Assembly: GCA_945948555.1 (NCBI GenBank)
Contig: CAMFBM010000004.1
Location: 1-64,000 of the forward strand
Direction: 5' to 3'
Source: an uncultured Bacteroidales bacterium
GTDB taxonomy: Bacteria; Bacteroidota; Bacteroidia; Bacteroidales; UBA932
Length of the DNA: 64,000 nucleotides
The position numbers were made by a program, and so were the translations under genes. How positions within the stretch are numbered: position 1 is the stretch's first letter; each line of letters begins with the position of its first letter. Positions 42,634-52,036 of the stretch are shown here, piece by piece. The notes under the pieces were generated by a model. That model searched no databases. It worked only from the letters and a program-made list of their open reading frames with translations, and was not told where the DNA came from.

Positions 42634-44183
42634 TCAAAAATATTCATATTTTCGTCATATATGTCGCTTCTCGCACCGAGAAAATCCATAACGCTGTGAA
42701 AGACATTGAATTGTCCTGCCTCCTTGATTTCCTTCACCCTGGCTGCCCCTTCTGACATCCAGACGATGAATGGAATCTCGTACTGCTCCTTCGGAGCCAT
42801 TGACATTGAAACTCCGTGCATATATATACCATTCTCTCCGAGTGACTCACCGTGGTCGGATACATATATCATACACCTTCTCCAGTCTTCCGGCAAGGAT
42901 TGAAGTTCCCCGATGACTGAATGCAGCAGGAAATCGGTATACAGGATGGTATTGTCGTAGGCGTTGACAAGTTCTCCGAGATCCGCCTTGGACAGTTCCG
43001 CAGTCGTGCAGACAGGGGTGAACCTGCGGAATTCCTCCGGATAGAGGTTGTCATATACCGGCCCGTGACTCGTGCTGGTGTGGAGGACCACGAGAATCTT
43101 CTGTTTGTCCGATGCCTTTATTTCTTCCGCAAGCCCTTCATGCAGAATTCCGTCATATCGCTCATCCGCTTCCGGATACCTTTGTTTCAAATCACTGACT
43201 TTGAGATATTTGTCTATATGGACAGGAGGCTCGCCCCAGTTGCTGGTTCTCCAGATGACCTCTGCTCCTGAACGGTAGAGATAATTCGGAAGAATCTCCA
43301 TAGGGTCGTCAGTCGGTGTGTGCGACAGGATGGCTTTCACACCCAGAATGGTGTAGGTTCCTGCCGAGGTTGCGGCAAGAGTTGTGACATTGTCCTGTTT
43401 CAGCAGAGGGTTGGTTTCCCTTTCGTAACCGTAGAGTGAAAAATGATCCCGTCTTGCGGATTCACCTATTACAAGGATGCAGACATCCTTGCTGCCTGTG
43501 GTGAAAACTGCATCCGGGAGCAGAATCTCCGGCCGGTTCATTCTGCGGACGGCACTGTGGTAACGGAATGAATTCACCGTGTAGGACCAGGGGAGGACCA
43601 GGCTGCCCAGAGGTCCCTGATTCCTGTTGATGAAGGTCCAGTTCGGAATGTTTGCGGCAATTACGGCCAATGTCAGTGCAAGGGTTCCGCCGATGTTCGC
43701 TCCCATCCGCTTTACGGAACCATAGTTCACTTTTCTTGCAATGACATAGATGGATGGCAGAATTCCAAGCAGCAGAACGTACATTACCCAGCCGAGGCTG
43801 AAGAATCCGGAGGCTTCCGACCATTGGGTGTTGAAGACATTGCCCATCATCGAGTCATCGATTGAAACATCGAAGGTGTTGATGAAATACAAGGCGATGG
43901 AATTGAATATGAATGAAAGTGCTACGATACATTTCCCGACCGTGCGCCCGAGCCACAGAATCAGATAATATACGAAATAGTTCAGTGCCAACATAATGAC
44001 AACGAGGCTTGATATAATCACAACCGCCTCGAACCCCCCGTTGAGGTCATTGGCTGCAAACCGGAAGGCTGGAATATTGTAGGCAATCAGGGTGAATGCG
44101 CTTAGAATTGCACAGAAAACTGTCAGACTGGCTTTCTCTTTAAAATATTTTTTCATAGTGTGCTGGATAGTAAATTTTTTCAT
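42630..44183 (-). CDS. Phosphoethanolamine transferase (EptA-like)
   Basis: This 517-residue inner-membrane enzyme has about five N-terminal transmembrane segments (to residue ~170) and a periplasmic sulfatase-fold domain. Motifs include CILVIGESARRDHFSLYGYE (first metal ligand Glu), SAGTYTILGV with a likely Thr nucleophile, VLHTSTSHGPVY and YVSDHGESLGENGIYMHG. It transfers phosphoethanolamine to lipid A, or to another surface glycan, a modification that lowers charge. The start at 44183 overlaps the aroE stop (ATGA); 44156 is the alternative. Confidence 0.88.
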   Translation of the reverse strand: MKKFTIQHTMKKYFKEKASLTVFCAILSAFTLIAYNIPAFRFAANDLNGGFEAVVIISSLVVIMLALNYFVYYLILWLGRTVGKCIVALSFIFNSIALYFINTFDVSIDDSMMGNVFNTQWSEASGFFSLGWVMYVLLLGILPSIYVIARKVNYGSVKRMGANIGGTLALTLAVIAANIPNWTFINRNQGPLGSLVLPWSYTVNSFRYHSAVRRMNRPEILLPDAVFTTGSKDVCILVIGESARRDHFSLYGYERETNPLLKQDNVTTLAATSAGTYTILGVKAILSHTPTDDPMEILPNYLYRSGAEVIWRTSNWGEPPVHIDKYLKVSDLKQRYPEADERYDGILHEGLAEEIKASDKQKILVVLHTSTSHGPVYDNLYPEEFRRFTPVCTTAELSKADLGELVNAYDNTILYTDFLLHSVIGELQSLPEDWRRCMIYVSDHGESLGENGIYMHGVSMSMAPKEQYEIPFIVWMSEGAARVKEIKEAGQFNVFHSVMDFLGARSDIYDENMNIFE

Positions 44184-45046
44184 TTGAGAATGGCTGCCAT
44201 CAGTTCGAGTGAAGGTTTCTCCCCGGTGAAAAGGTCATAGCCTGCATAGGCCTGGTAGAGCAGCCAGGACTGGCCGTGAACATATGTACATCCGGGAATG
44301 TCGTCCAGAATGTCTTTCAGGACAGGGTCGCGGTAATTGGCCTCGATGAGAATCTTCCTGTCACCGCTACTGAAGCAGTCTTTCAGAAGGTCTTCCTGCC
44401 CGGTTGGAACAGGGAGGGTGTAAACCGTGATGTCATTCTCCCTGACGGCTTCGGCGAACCGGCTGACAGGCAGGATCTTGATGCTGTCCCTTCCGAGTGA
44501 AGAGGCCAGTTCTTCCGCCTTTCCAGCAGTTCTGTTCATCAGGGTTGTCTCCAGTCCCATATCCACTACTGCTGCCGCCGCCGCTTTTCCTGCTCCACCG
44601 CAGCCCACGACAAGGGCTTTGCGGAGCCTTCCTCCCAATGCCTTCTGCATTTGTTCGGGAGAAGGTCTGGCAGGAAGCTCTGAAAATCCTCCCGGCACGG
44701 ACTCCCCAAAGACAGACCTGGCAGCGGACAGAACGGTGAGGACCACTCCGTAATAGTCAGTGTTATACCCCTTTATGCCCTCGTCAGTCTTCAGAAGGAG
44801 ATTGGTTGCCCCGACCCTTTCGCATTCCCGGCTTCTGATGTCGGTCATCCTGTAGGCATCCCCTTTGAACGGTGCCGTCACATTGATTCCTGCATATTCT
44901 TTAAGGAATCTCCTGTACGAATCCTCAAAAATAGCCCCTTCTATCAGATCATAGGCATATTTGCCCCTATAGGCAGCCCTGAAAAGAGCCGGACTTTGCG
45001 AATGTGCGATGGGATGGCCTATGAGGCCGAATTTTTTCTCTGACAT
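44180..45046 (-). CDS. aroE: Shikimate dehydrogenase
   Basis: This 288-residue NADP-dependent enzyme makes shikimate. FGLIGHPIAHSQSPALFRAA and GINVTAPFKGDAYRMT carry the substrate site (the Lys in the NVT-PFK motif). The GYNTDYYGVV block and the glycine-rich ALVVGCGGAGKAAAAAVVDM follow. An insert between the NTD block and the Rossmann loop lengthens it slightly. It lies downstream of the methyltransferase gene, with a REP-like element between. Confidence 0.93.
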   Translation of the reverse strand: MSEKKFGLIGHPIAHSQSPALFRAAYRGKYAYDLIEGAIFEDSYRRFLKEYAGINVTAPFKGDAYRMTDIRSRECERVGATNLLLKTDEGIKGYNTDYYGVVLTVLSAARSVFGESVPGGFSELPARPSPEQMQKALGGRLRKALVVGCGGAGKAAAAAVVDMGLETTLMNRTAGKAEELASSLGRDSIKILPVSRFAEAVRENDITVYTLPVPTGQEDLLKDCFSSGDRKILIEANYRDPVLKDILDDIPGCTYVHGQSWLLYQAYAGYDLFTGEKPSLELMAAILK

Positions 45047-45110
45047 ATTTACTGGTGTTAATCTTCAACCTGAAATTATCAAATGTGAATATTCCTAAAT
45101 TCTCCCCGGT

Positions 45111-45156
45111 CCGACTGCCGTCGGCTGCTTGCTGCAAAAAGTCCGCTGGACTGTTT
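45111..45156. repeat. REP-like two-hairpin element, copy 2
   Basis: Same layout as 6305-6350: hairpin CCGAC-TGCC-GTCGG, 8 variable nt, then AGTCC-GCT-GGACT and GTTT. On the minus strand the second hairpin is followed by five T, so it can serve as a terminator for the methyltransferase gene ending at 45161. Confidence 0.75.
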
Positions 45157-45160
45157 TGCC

Positions 45161-45967
45161 TTACGCTCGCGATCTCTGACGCACGGCCTCGAATAGAAGT
45201 ATGGCGGCGCTGACCGAGACATTCAGCGAGTCCGCCTGCCCGAGCATAGGGATTCTGATGTGGGCGTCTGCGGCTTTTCTCCAGATGTCGCTCAGGCCGG
45301 TAGCCTCCGTGCCCATCACGATTGCGGTCCCTCCTTTCATATCCGTGTCATAGTAAAGGCTTGAATCCTGAAGCTGGGCCGTGTAGATTTTTATTCCGTT
45401 GTCTTTCAGCCATTTGATGGCGTCTTCGGAAGTCGTTGCTACAACCTGGCGGGAGAAGATGGTACCTGTGCTGGAGCGGATGAGATTCGGATTGAAGAGG
45501 TCGGTGAGCGGGTCACAGACTATGACTGCATCGGCTCCGGCCGCATCGGCACTCCTGAGCACGGCCCCGAGGTTTCCCGGTTTCTCCACCGACTCCAGCA
45601 CCACCACCAGAGGTCTTTCCCCGACTTTCAGGTCTTCAAGGTGCATCTCTTTCCAGACAACCTCAGCAATAATCCCTTCCGTACCTCCCCTGTAGGCAAT
45701 CTTCTCGTAAAGGAAAGCCGGCACCTCAATCATCAGGCAACTGTCCCCGATTTTGCAGGAGATTTCCTCCAGCACATCCTCTCCGAGAATCTGAGGGCAG
45801 ACAAAAAGGGTCTTCATCCGGAATCCCGCAGCAAGGCATCTCTCTACCTCCCGTCTGCCTTCCACGACAAACAGTCCCTCCTTTCTGCGAGTTCGCGATT
45901 TCTCCTGAAGTGCGGCCAACGCCTTGATTTTCGGGTTCTGAGCGGAAGTTATTGTCTCTCTGTTCAT
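45161..45967 (-). CDS. TrmH/SpoU-family RNA 2'-O-methyltransferase
   Basis: This is a 268-residue SAM-dependent enzyme. The N-terminal substrate-binding domain is TSAQNPKIKALAALQEKSRT, then LFVVEGRREVERCLAAGF. The knotted SPOUT domain has motif 1 ESVEKPGNLGAVLRSADAAG, motif 2 IVMGTEATGLS and motif 3 IPMLGQADSLNVSVSAAILL. It most likely methylates 23S rRNA (RlmB-like), but tRNA is possible. Its promoter is nested in a terminator hairpin at 46004-46035. Confidence 0.9.
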   Translation of the reverse strand: MNRETITSAQNPKIKALAALQEKSRTRRKEGLFVVEGRREVERCLAAGFRMKTLFVCPQILGEDVLEEISCKIGDSCLMIEVPAFLYEKIAYRGGTEGIIAEVVWKEMHLEDLKVGERPLVVVLESVEKPGNLGAVLRSADAAGADAVIVCDPLTDLFNPNLIRSSTGTIFSRQVVATTSEDAIKWLKDNGIKIYTAQLQDSSLYYDTDMKGGTAIVMGTEATGLSDIWRKAADAHIRIPMLGQADSLNVSVSAAILLFEAVRQRSRA

Positions 45968-45990
45968 AATTTACGAAATATTCAATCCTG

Positions 45991-46021
45991 CAAATATACG
46001 AAAGAAACCGACTGAAATCAA
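45991..46021 (-). promoter_or_regulatory. Promoter of the RNA methyltransferase gene
   Basis: On the minus strand TTG (46019-46021), a 20-nt spacer and TATATTTG (45991-45998) lie 24 nt upstream of the ATG. The -33 element lies in the loop of the terminator hairpin of the upstream gene. Confidence 0.65.
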
Positions 46022-46035
46022 TTCCAGCCGGTTTC
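46004..46035 (-). terminator. Terminator of the outer-membrane protein gene
   Basis: GAAACCG/CGGTTTC (46004-46010 with 46029-46035) forms the stem. On the minus strand it is followed by TTTCGTATATTT. A second small hairpin, ATGTGCC-TTA-GGCACAT, lies near 46062-46078. Confidence 0.6.
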
Positions 46036-46115
46036 CGATGATTTTGTTATCATTCATCTCTATGTGCCTTAGGCACATTTCAGTTATGTGGGGATGAACC
46101 CCGGGCAGAAGTTTC

Positions 46116-46715
46116 TTAGAAAAGGTAGCGAACACCGATGGTAACTGCTCCGAGACCCTTGCCCCAGAAGCCTACGCCTACGTGATTTGTTGTAGAGGCT
46201 GCCCTTGCACCTGCCGCCCTTGCACCTGCTGATGGAGCATAGTGGATTATAGGAGCGGAGCCCCAACCCCAGTCTCCATCGCCGCTGGTTTCAATGTCGC
46301 TGTAAGTGTAAGTATAAATTCCTATGAGAGGACGCCAGTCAACTGACAGCTGGAGAGGGAACCAGAAATCGTATGACACTCCGATGTGTCCGGCTGCTCC
46401 GGCCACAAGTCCGCTGAAAGTCCAGAGGTAACCGATACCGGCACCTACACCCATTTCCCAGTCCCATTTTCCCTTATTGTCCCAAGGAATCTTCGTGTTG
46501 AACGGGTTGATCCAGTCGTATGTTCCCTGCGCTGCGATGCCACAGAATGCGGGAAGGGAGACGTTGAGGTCAAGCATGTTCTTCTGCCCGAGAGTGTGCT
46601 GATAGGAAACGTCAACTCCATAGCCGACGTTCACGCCAATAGCCCTTGGCTGGGCAAAAGCTGACAATGACATTGCAAAGGCAATGATGAGTGTTAAGAT
46701 AAATGTTTTTTTCAT
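46116..46715 (-). CDS. Predicted outer-membrane beta-barrel protein
   Basis: This is a 199-residue protein starting at 46715 (46721 also possible). Signal peptide MKKTFILTLIIAFAMSLSAFAQ is followed by amphipathic strands rich in Gly and aromatic residues, ending GAVTIGVRYLF with a terminal Phe as in outer-membrane barrels. A Gly/Asp/Trp-rich loop and a tandem AGARA-AGARA repeat (15-nt DNA duplication at 46201-46230) sit before the last strands. The family and function are not recognised. Confidence 0.7.
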   Translation of the reverse strand: MKKTFILTLIIAFAMSLSAFAQPRAIGVNVGYGVDVSYQHTLGQKNMLDLNVSLPAFCGIAAQGTYDWINPFNTKIPWDNKGKWDWEMGVGAGIGYLWTFSGLVAGAAGHIGVSYDFWFPLQLSVDWRPLIGIYTYTYSDIETSGDGDWGWGSAPIIHYAPSAGARAAGARAASTTNHVGVGFWGKGLGAVTIGVRYLF

Positions 46716-46865
46716 ATACATAAGTTTATAATGTTGCCGGACATATTAGCTCGTTGTCAAAAACGAATGCGAATATGCTCAATAAATCCATATATGCTGT
46801 TGCATATTGGATATTTCTCTTGTTTCAAAATCGTAATTGTGCTTTTCAGAATGATTTGGAGAGCC

Positions 46866-48011
46866 TCAGGAAATGTTTTCTGAATCGGAGCCCCACAATG
46901 CCGGAGATGTACCGGTGATGGCGGTGAAATTCCTCCATGCGGTTATCCTGGAGCGGTAGCCTGCCTGAAAGAAAATGTCCTGAAGATTTCTTTTCCTTCC
47001 GGTTTCAATCTCACGGCAGACATACTCAACCCTTTTGTGGTTGATCAAGTCCGAATAAGATGCATATCCCATCGATTTGATTGCTTTCTGAAGGTAGTTG
47101 GCATTGGTCCCGAGAATATGACAGAGCATTTCCCTGGTCAGATTAGGATTCTGCCACACATTCGGATTGTCCATTGCTTTCTGCAGGTTCTCCTTCAGGA
47201 TTTCCTCAGTGTTCTTCATTCCTCCTGTGTCCTGGCTCTTCTTTCCTGAAGTCTGGCTCTCCTTTCCGGTGGCGGGTGTCTCCCCCGGGGAATCCTGTCC
47301 GTCCGTGTCGGGGGACACCGCCGTTGGAATCTTCGGCACCCGGAATCTGACTCTGATTTCCATCAGCAGGATTATTGCGGTGAGTATGAAATAGAGCAGC
47401 AAATGGAGATATATCGTCCAGCGAATCTGGAAAAGCCTGCTGCAGGAGAAGGTCACTGTCATCAGCATTGTGATGCTCACGATGGCCCTCAGCCATTTTA
47501 TCGGAGCACTGCTCTTCTTCCAGTTGTAGTGCATCTGTATCACCCAAAGGCCGTAGGGGATGAAGAGCAGTGAAAGGACCAGCCTCAGGAAGACTTCGCT
47601 CTTGTCGATATTCCGAAAAATCTCTTCGGTGGAGTAGAGATGATGAGTCCCTGTCCAGTTCACGACGGCATACATCCCCGCAAACGTCAGATACGGCGTC
47701 AGAATTCGCAGGCATCGCTTGACATTCAGCCAGTTGGGCCTCATTATCTCAATAGGGTAGAGCATCAGGAAAAAGAAAATCGTGAAGCCGACGAAAATGG
47801 AACTCGGCTTCAGCAGAGGTCTTTCGCCTGCGTCGGACACTCCATTCCCGGCAAGAAGGATCGTCAGGATTGCACCGATTGCACTGAAAATGAAGAAAAT
47901 GGCCAGGATGCTCCTGGAACGGTCGTTGTGGCTGCGGCGATTCAGGAACATAAAAAAGCCTGCAGCCATCTCCACGATGGCAAGCAGGCATAGAATAATC
48001 ACTTTAGCCAT
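46866..48011 (-). CDS. Membrane-anchored AraC-family regulator
   Basis: This is a 381-residue protein. The first ~220 residues contain about six to seven hydrophobic helices. A Ser/Gly/Thr-rich linker (residues ~225-265) follows, then a C-terminal AraC-type double HTH (NLTREMLCHILGTNANYLQK, then FFQAGYRSRITAWRNFTAIT). This layout is frequent in Bacteroidota and suggests sensing at the membrane. It begins 8 nt after the lysS stop and may be cotranscribed. The target genes are unknown. Confidence 0.82.
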   Translation of the reverse strand: MAKVIILCLLAIVEMAAGFFMFLNRRSHNDRSRSILAIFFIFSAIGAILTILLAGNGVSDAGERPLLKPSSIFVGFTIFFFLMLYPIEIMRPNWLNVKRCLRILTPYLTFAGMYAVVNWTGTHHLYSTEEIFRNIDKSEVFLRLVLSLLFIPYGLWVIQMHYNWKKSSAPIKWLRAIVSITMLMTVTFSCSRLFQIRWTIYLHLLLYFILTAIILLMEIRVRFRVPKIPTAVSPDTDGQDSPGETPATGKESQTSGKKSQDTGGMKNTEEILKENLQKAMDNPNVWQNPNLTREMLCHILGTNANYLQKAIKSMGYASYSDLINHKRVEYVCREIETGRKRNLQDIFFQAGYRSRITAWRNFTAITGTSPALWGSDSENIS

Positions 48012-48018
48012 CAGTGTG

Positions 48019-49533
48019 TCATACGTTCTTTGGCCTCATCTGAGGGAAAAACAACACATCCTGGATGGTAGGGGAATTGGTCATAAACATTGTCAGACGG
48101 TCAATTCCCATTCCGAGACCTGATGTCGGAGGCATTCCGTACTCAAGGGCGCGGACAAAGTCCATATCGATGAACATTGCCTCGTCGTCTCCCTTGTCCT
48201 TCAGGCGCAACTGGTCCTGGAACCTCTCGTACTGGTCAATCGGGTCGTTCAGCTCGCTGTAGGCATTGGCAAGTTCCTTTCCGCAGACAAAGAGTTCAAA
48301 TCTTTCGGTCAGGTCAGGATTGTTGCGGTGACGCTTGGTCAGAGGGGACATCTCGACAGGGTAATCGGTGATGAATGTCGGCTGGACGAGTTTGTCCTCG
48401 CAGTATTCCCCGAAAATGGCGTCAATCAGCTTGCCCTTTCCGAATGAAGGGTCAGTCTCCACATGGAGGTCCCTGCAGACCTGGCGGAGCTGCTCCTCGT
48501 CCATTCCGGTGACATCGACTCCTGCATATTCCTTTATGGCCTCAAGCATAGGAAGCCTTCTGAAAGGCGGCTTGAAGTCCACGATGTTCTCTCCGATCTG
48601 AACTTCGGTCTTTGAATGAAGCCTGAGTGCAATCTTCTCGAGCATCTTCTCCACGAACTCCATCATCCAGATGTAGTCCTTGTAGGCCACGTAGATTTCC
48701 ATACATGTGAACTCCGGATTGTGGGTCTTGTCCATACCCTCGTTGCGGAAATCCTTTGCAAACTCATATACTCCGGAATAGCCTCCGACAATCAGTCTCT
48801 TGAGGTAGAGCTCGTTGGCGATTCTCAGGTAGAGAGGAATGTCGAGGGCATTGTGATGCGTGATGAACGGCCTTGCAGATGCTCCTCCCGGAATTGACTG
48901 GAGAATCGGAGTCTCGACCTCAAGGCAGCCCGCCTCGTTGAAGTATTCCCTCATTGTGGCGATGATCTGGCTTCTCTTGATGAAGGTCTCGCGCACCTGA
49001 GGGTTCACAATCAGGTCAACATATCTCTGTCTGTATTTCAGTTCCGGATCCGAGAAAGCATCGAAAACCTCCCCGTCCTTTTCCTTCACAATAGGAAGCA
49101 CGCGGAGCGATTTGCTCAGAAGGGTGAGTTCCTTTGCGTGGATTGAAAGCTGGCCTGTCTTTGTGATGAAGGCGAAGCCCTTGATTCCGATGATGTCGCC
49201 GATGTCGAGCAGTTTTTTCCAGACGGTGTTGTACATCGTCTTGTCCTCACCCGGACAGATTTCGTCGCGGTTCACGTAAATCTGAATCCTTCCGGTCTCG
49301 TCCTGAATCTCTCCGAATGAAGCGGCACCCATAATCCTCCTCGACATCACTCTGCCGGCAATCACCACTTCCTGGAAGTTGCCTTTTTCGGGATCATATC
49401 CTTCTTTTATCTCCTTTGTGGTCGCATTGACCGGATAAAGTGCTGCCGGATAGGGGTCTATGCCCAGTTCCCTAAGCTTTGCAAGGGATTCTCTCCTGAT
49501 TTGTTCCTGTTCGTTGAGGTCGTTGATGCTCAT
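48019..49533 (-). CDS. lysS: Lysyl-tRNA synthetase, class II
   Basis: This is a 504-residue enzyme. The start is the ATG at 49533 ([20 protein letters not shown]), since the frame upstream to 49593 covers the promoter. The OB-fold tRNA-binding domain ([20 protein letters not shown]) precedes the class II core: motif 2 [18 protein letters not shown] and motif 3 [20 protein letters not shown]. It charges tRNA-Lys. The C-terminal extension seen in some Bacteroidota homologues is absent. Confidence 0.96.
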   Translation of the reverse strand: MSINDLNEQEQIRRESLAKLRELGIDPYPAALYPVNATTKEIKEGYDPEKGNFQEVVIAGRVMSRRIMGAASFGEIQDETGRIQIYVNRDEICPGEDKTMYNTVWKKLLDIGDIIGIKGFAFITKTGQLSIHAKELTLLSKSLRVLPIVKEKDGEVFDAFSDPELKYRQRYVDLIVNPQVRETFIKRSQIIATMREYFNEAGCLEVETPILQSIPGGASARPFITHHNALDIPLYLRIANELYLKRLIVGGYSGVYEFAKDFRNEGMDKTHNPEFTCMEIYVAYKDYIWMMEFVEKMLEKIALRLHSKTEVQIGENIVDFKPPFRRLPMLEAIKEYAGVDVTGMDEEQLRQVCRDLHVETDPSFGKGKLIDAIFGEYCEDKLVQPTFITDYPVEMSPLTKRHRNNPDLTERFELFVCGKELANAYSELNDPIDQYERFQDQLRLKDKGDDEAMFIDMDFVRALEYGMPPTSGLGMGIDRLTMFMTNSPTIQDVLFFPQMRPKNV

Positions 49534-49560
49534 ATTGTCAATATCTTGATATTTGGTCTG

Positions 49561-49568
49561 CAAAGATA
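49561..49568 (-). promoter_or_regulatory. lysS promoter -7 box
   Basis: TATCTTTG on the minus strand lies 27 nt upstream of the lysS ATG. A TTG lies 22 nt further upstream, slightly beyond the usual spacing. Confidence 0.5.
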
Positions 49569-49627
49569 GGCAAAAATCTGATACTAAAGCCAAGGAAAAA
49601 ATATTTCGTAATTACGGACAAAAAACC

Positions 49628-49635
49628 GTATCTTT
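49628..49635 (+). promoter_or_regulatory. recJ promoter -7 box
   Basis: TATCTTTG on the plus strand lies 19 nt upstream of the recJ ATG, leaving a very short leader. No exact TTG is seen at -33 (TTC instead). Confidence 0.5.
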
Positions 49636-49654
49636 GTGAGTTGTTCTTTTATCT

Positions 49655-51388
49655 ATGGCAAAAGAAAGGAAATGGATATTGAAGGACCCTGCAGACGCCG
49701 AAACCGTCAGCAGACTGTCCTCTGAACTGGGAGTGGATCCCGTCCTCGCCGAACTTCTCGTCCAGCGTGGAGTGACCACTTTTGCCCAGGCCCGTTCCTT
49801 TTTCCGTCCGAGTCTCGACGACCTGCACGACCCTTTCCTGATGAAGGATATGGACAGGGCTGTGGAGCGTGTCGGCAGGGCTGTCGCCACGGGAGAGAAG
49901 ATTCTTGTGTACGGCGACTATGACGTTGACGGTACGACTGCGGTCTCTTTAGTCTATTCTTTCCTCAGGGAACTGACCGAATCCGTGGGATTCTACATCC
50001 CGGACCGCTATGATGAAGGCTACGGCGTTTCCTTCAAGGGAATCGACAAGGCTGCCGGTGAGGGATATTCCCTGATAATAACCCTCGACTGCGGAATCAA
50101 AGCCAATGACAAGGTTGCCTACGCCTCCGGCAAGGGCATAGATATGATTATCTGTGACCACCATCTCCCCGAGAATGAACTTCCCGCAGCCGTCGCCGTA
50201 CTGGACCCCAAGAGGGAGGACTGCGATTATCCTTTCGATGACCTTTCCGGTTGCGGTGTGGGATTCAAACTCGTGCAGGCCTATTCGCAGCAGAACGGGA
50301 TTCCTTTCGAGAGGCTGCTTCCCCTGCTTGACCTTCTTGTTGTGAGCATAGCCTCGGATCTCGTCTCTGTGGTGGGGGAGAACAGGATTCTGGCCCATTA
50401 CGGGCTGAAACGCCTGAACGAGAATCCTCGCAAGGGACTGCTGGCGATGATACGCATCTCCGACCTTGACCCTGAGCACATCACAATTGACGACATCGTC
50501 TTCAAAATCGGTCCGAGAATCAATGCCGCAGGCAGGATGGAGACAGGAAGCATCGCTGTGGAACTGATGACTGCGGTCGATGATGCACAGGCGAACCGAA
50601 TCGGCGAGGAAATAAACCGCAGGAACAACGAGCGCAAGGAAATCGACAGGGAAATCACCCACGAGGCCCTGCTGATGGTCCAGTCGGGAAAGTGTCTGTC
50701 AAGTGGCAATGCAACGATAGTTTACAATCCGAAATGGCACAAGGGGGTCGTAGGAATCGTGGCCTCCCGTCTTGTGGAGGCATTCTACAAGCCGACTGTC
50801 GTGCTGACCATGTCAAACGGCTTTGTGACCGGGTCCGCCCGCAGTGTCCACGGCTTCGACCTTTACGGGGCAATAGAAAGCTGTGCCGACCTGCTCGAGA
50901 ATTTCGGAGGACATCTTTATGCCGCCGGACTGACCCTCAGGGAGGAGAATCTCCCGGAATTTTGCAGGAGAATCGAGAAATCCATCTCCGAGAACATCAA
51001 CAGCGAGATGCTTACCCCTGTAATTACCGTTGACGCCCGCCTGAACTTTGACAGAATCACGCCGAAGTTCTTCCGCATTCTAAAGCAGTTCCAGCCTTTC
51101 GGACCGGGCAACAATGCTCCCGTTTTCCTGACGGAGAATGTCTATGACAACGGCAATGCCAGAAAGGTAGGCAACGAAGGCAGCCACCTCAAACTGGAAC
51201 TGATGCAGGAGAGCCAGCCTTACCGTCACATCTCGGCCATAGCTTTCAACAAATCGGAACATTTCGATCACATCAAGGCCGGGAATCCGATTGACATCTG
51301 TTATTCGATTGTGGAAAATTACTACAGGGGCATTGCCAACATCCAGCTCCGAGTGAAAGACCTGCGCGACCGCGAGGAGGCTTTCTGA
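49655..51388 (+). CDS. recJ: Single-strand DNA 5'-3' exonuclease RecJ
   Basis: This 577-residue enzyme is used in recombination and mismatch repair. DHH-family motifs are present: VYGDYDVDGTTAVSL, LDCGIKANDK, ICDHHLPENELPAAVAVLDP, and GCGVGFKLVQ. The DHHA1 part has GSARSVHGFDLYGAIESCAD and FGGHLYAAGLTL. The OB-fold domain at the end begins FQPFGPGNNAPVF. Complete length. It is divergent from lysS. Confidence 0.95.
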   Translation: MAKERKWILKDPADAETVSRLSSELGVDPVLAELLVQRGVTTFAQARSFFRPSLDDLHDPFLMKDMDRAVERVGRAVATGEKILVYGDYDVDGTTAVSLVYSFLRELTESVGFYIPDRYDEGYGVSFKGIDKAAGEGYSLIITLDCGIKANDKVAYASGKGIDMIICDHHLPENELPAAVAVLDPKREDCDYPFDDLSGCGVGFKLVQAYSQQNGIPFERLLPLLDLLVVSIASDLVSVVGENRILAHYGLKRLNENPRKGLLAMIRISDLDPEHITIDDIVFKIGPRINAAGRMETGSIAVELMTAVDDAQANRIGEEINRRNNERKEIDREITHEALLMVQSGKCLSSGNATIVYNPKWHKGVVGIVASRLVEAFYKPTVVLTMSNGFVTGSARSVHGFDLYGAIESCADLLENFGGHLYAAGLTLREENLPEFCRRIEKSISENINSEMLTPVITVDARLNFDRITPKFFRILKQFQPFGPGNNAPVFLTENVYDNGNARKVGNEGSHLKLELMQESQPYRHISAIAFNKSEHFDHIKAGNPIDICYSIVENYYRGIANIQLRVKDLRDREEAF

Positions 51389-51418
51389 CAGTTTGGAATT
51401 ACCGTGGCTCCGCTTTTG

Positions 51419-51991
51419 TCAAATCCCCGCCAGAGTGTCGGCGATTTGCCCGGCAAGTGCTTCGAAATCAATCTTCCCGGTTTCCTTGAGCAAGAAGTCC
51501 TCTATGTCAATCACCGATGATGCAACGTTCTCGTAGATTGCGGAGCGTTTTTCCATCAGTTCTTCTATCCGTCCGCGAAGGGAACCTGTGCCGCAGTTGA
51601 GCATCGGCCGTCCTGCGGAGTCTTTCTCAAGATTGCGCACAAGGGTGTCTATTCCTGCTCTCAGATAGATGCAGTAGGTGTGTCTCTTTACCAGCAGGGC
51701 GCATTCCACGGTCGTGACCGTCCCGCCTCCCAAAGACAGGATTCTTGTCCCGTCCTCCGGTCTTGCGGATTTGTCGCTCTCCTTTCCGAAAATGACCTCA
51801 CGCAGTGCCTCCTGCTCAATCTTTCTGAAGTATTTCTCGCCCTCCGATGAGAAAATCTCCTGGATGCTCCTTCCTTCCCTCTCTTCGATGAAAGTGTCCA
51901 GGTCGGTCAGGGGACAGGACAGAAGAGCGGCGAGGGCTTTCCCCACGCTGCTCTTTCCACATCCCATAAATCCGTTCAGGGTTATTGTCAT
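51419..51991 (-). CDS. aroK: Shikimate kinase
   Basis: This is a 190-residue enzyme; the start MTITLNGFMGCGKSSVG is chosen, with the frame open to 52006. Walker A is GFMGCGKS, the shikimate site includes LTDLDTFIEEREGRSIQEIF and EGEKYFRKIEQEAL, then LSLGGGTV; the lid is in KDSAGRPML. It phosphorylates shikimate, two steps from aroE's chorismate pathway, although aroE is 7 kb away. It follows parC by about 45 nt on the same strand. Confidence 0.92.
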   Translation of the reverse strand: MTITLNGFMGCGKSSVGKALAALLSCPLTDLDTFIEEREGRSIQEIFSSEGEKYFRKIEQEALREVIFGKESDKSARPEDGTRILSLGGGTVTTVECALLVKRHTYCIYLRAGIDTLVRNLEKDSAGRPMLNCGTGSLRGRIEELMEKRSAIYENVASSVIDIEDFLLKETGKIDFEALAGQIADTLAGI

Positions 51992-52036
51992 AGATTTCAA
52001 TGTCATCCGGAGGGGAGATTATCCGGAGGTGGAACA

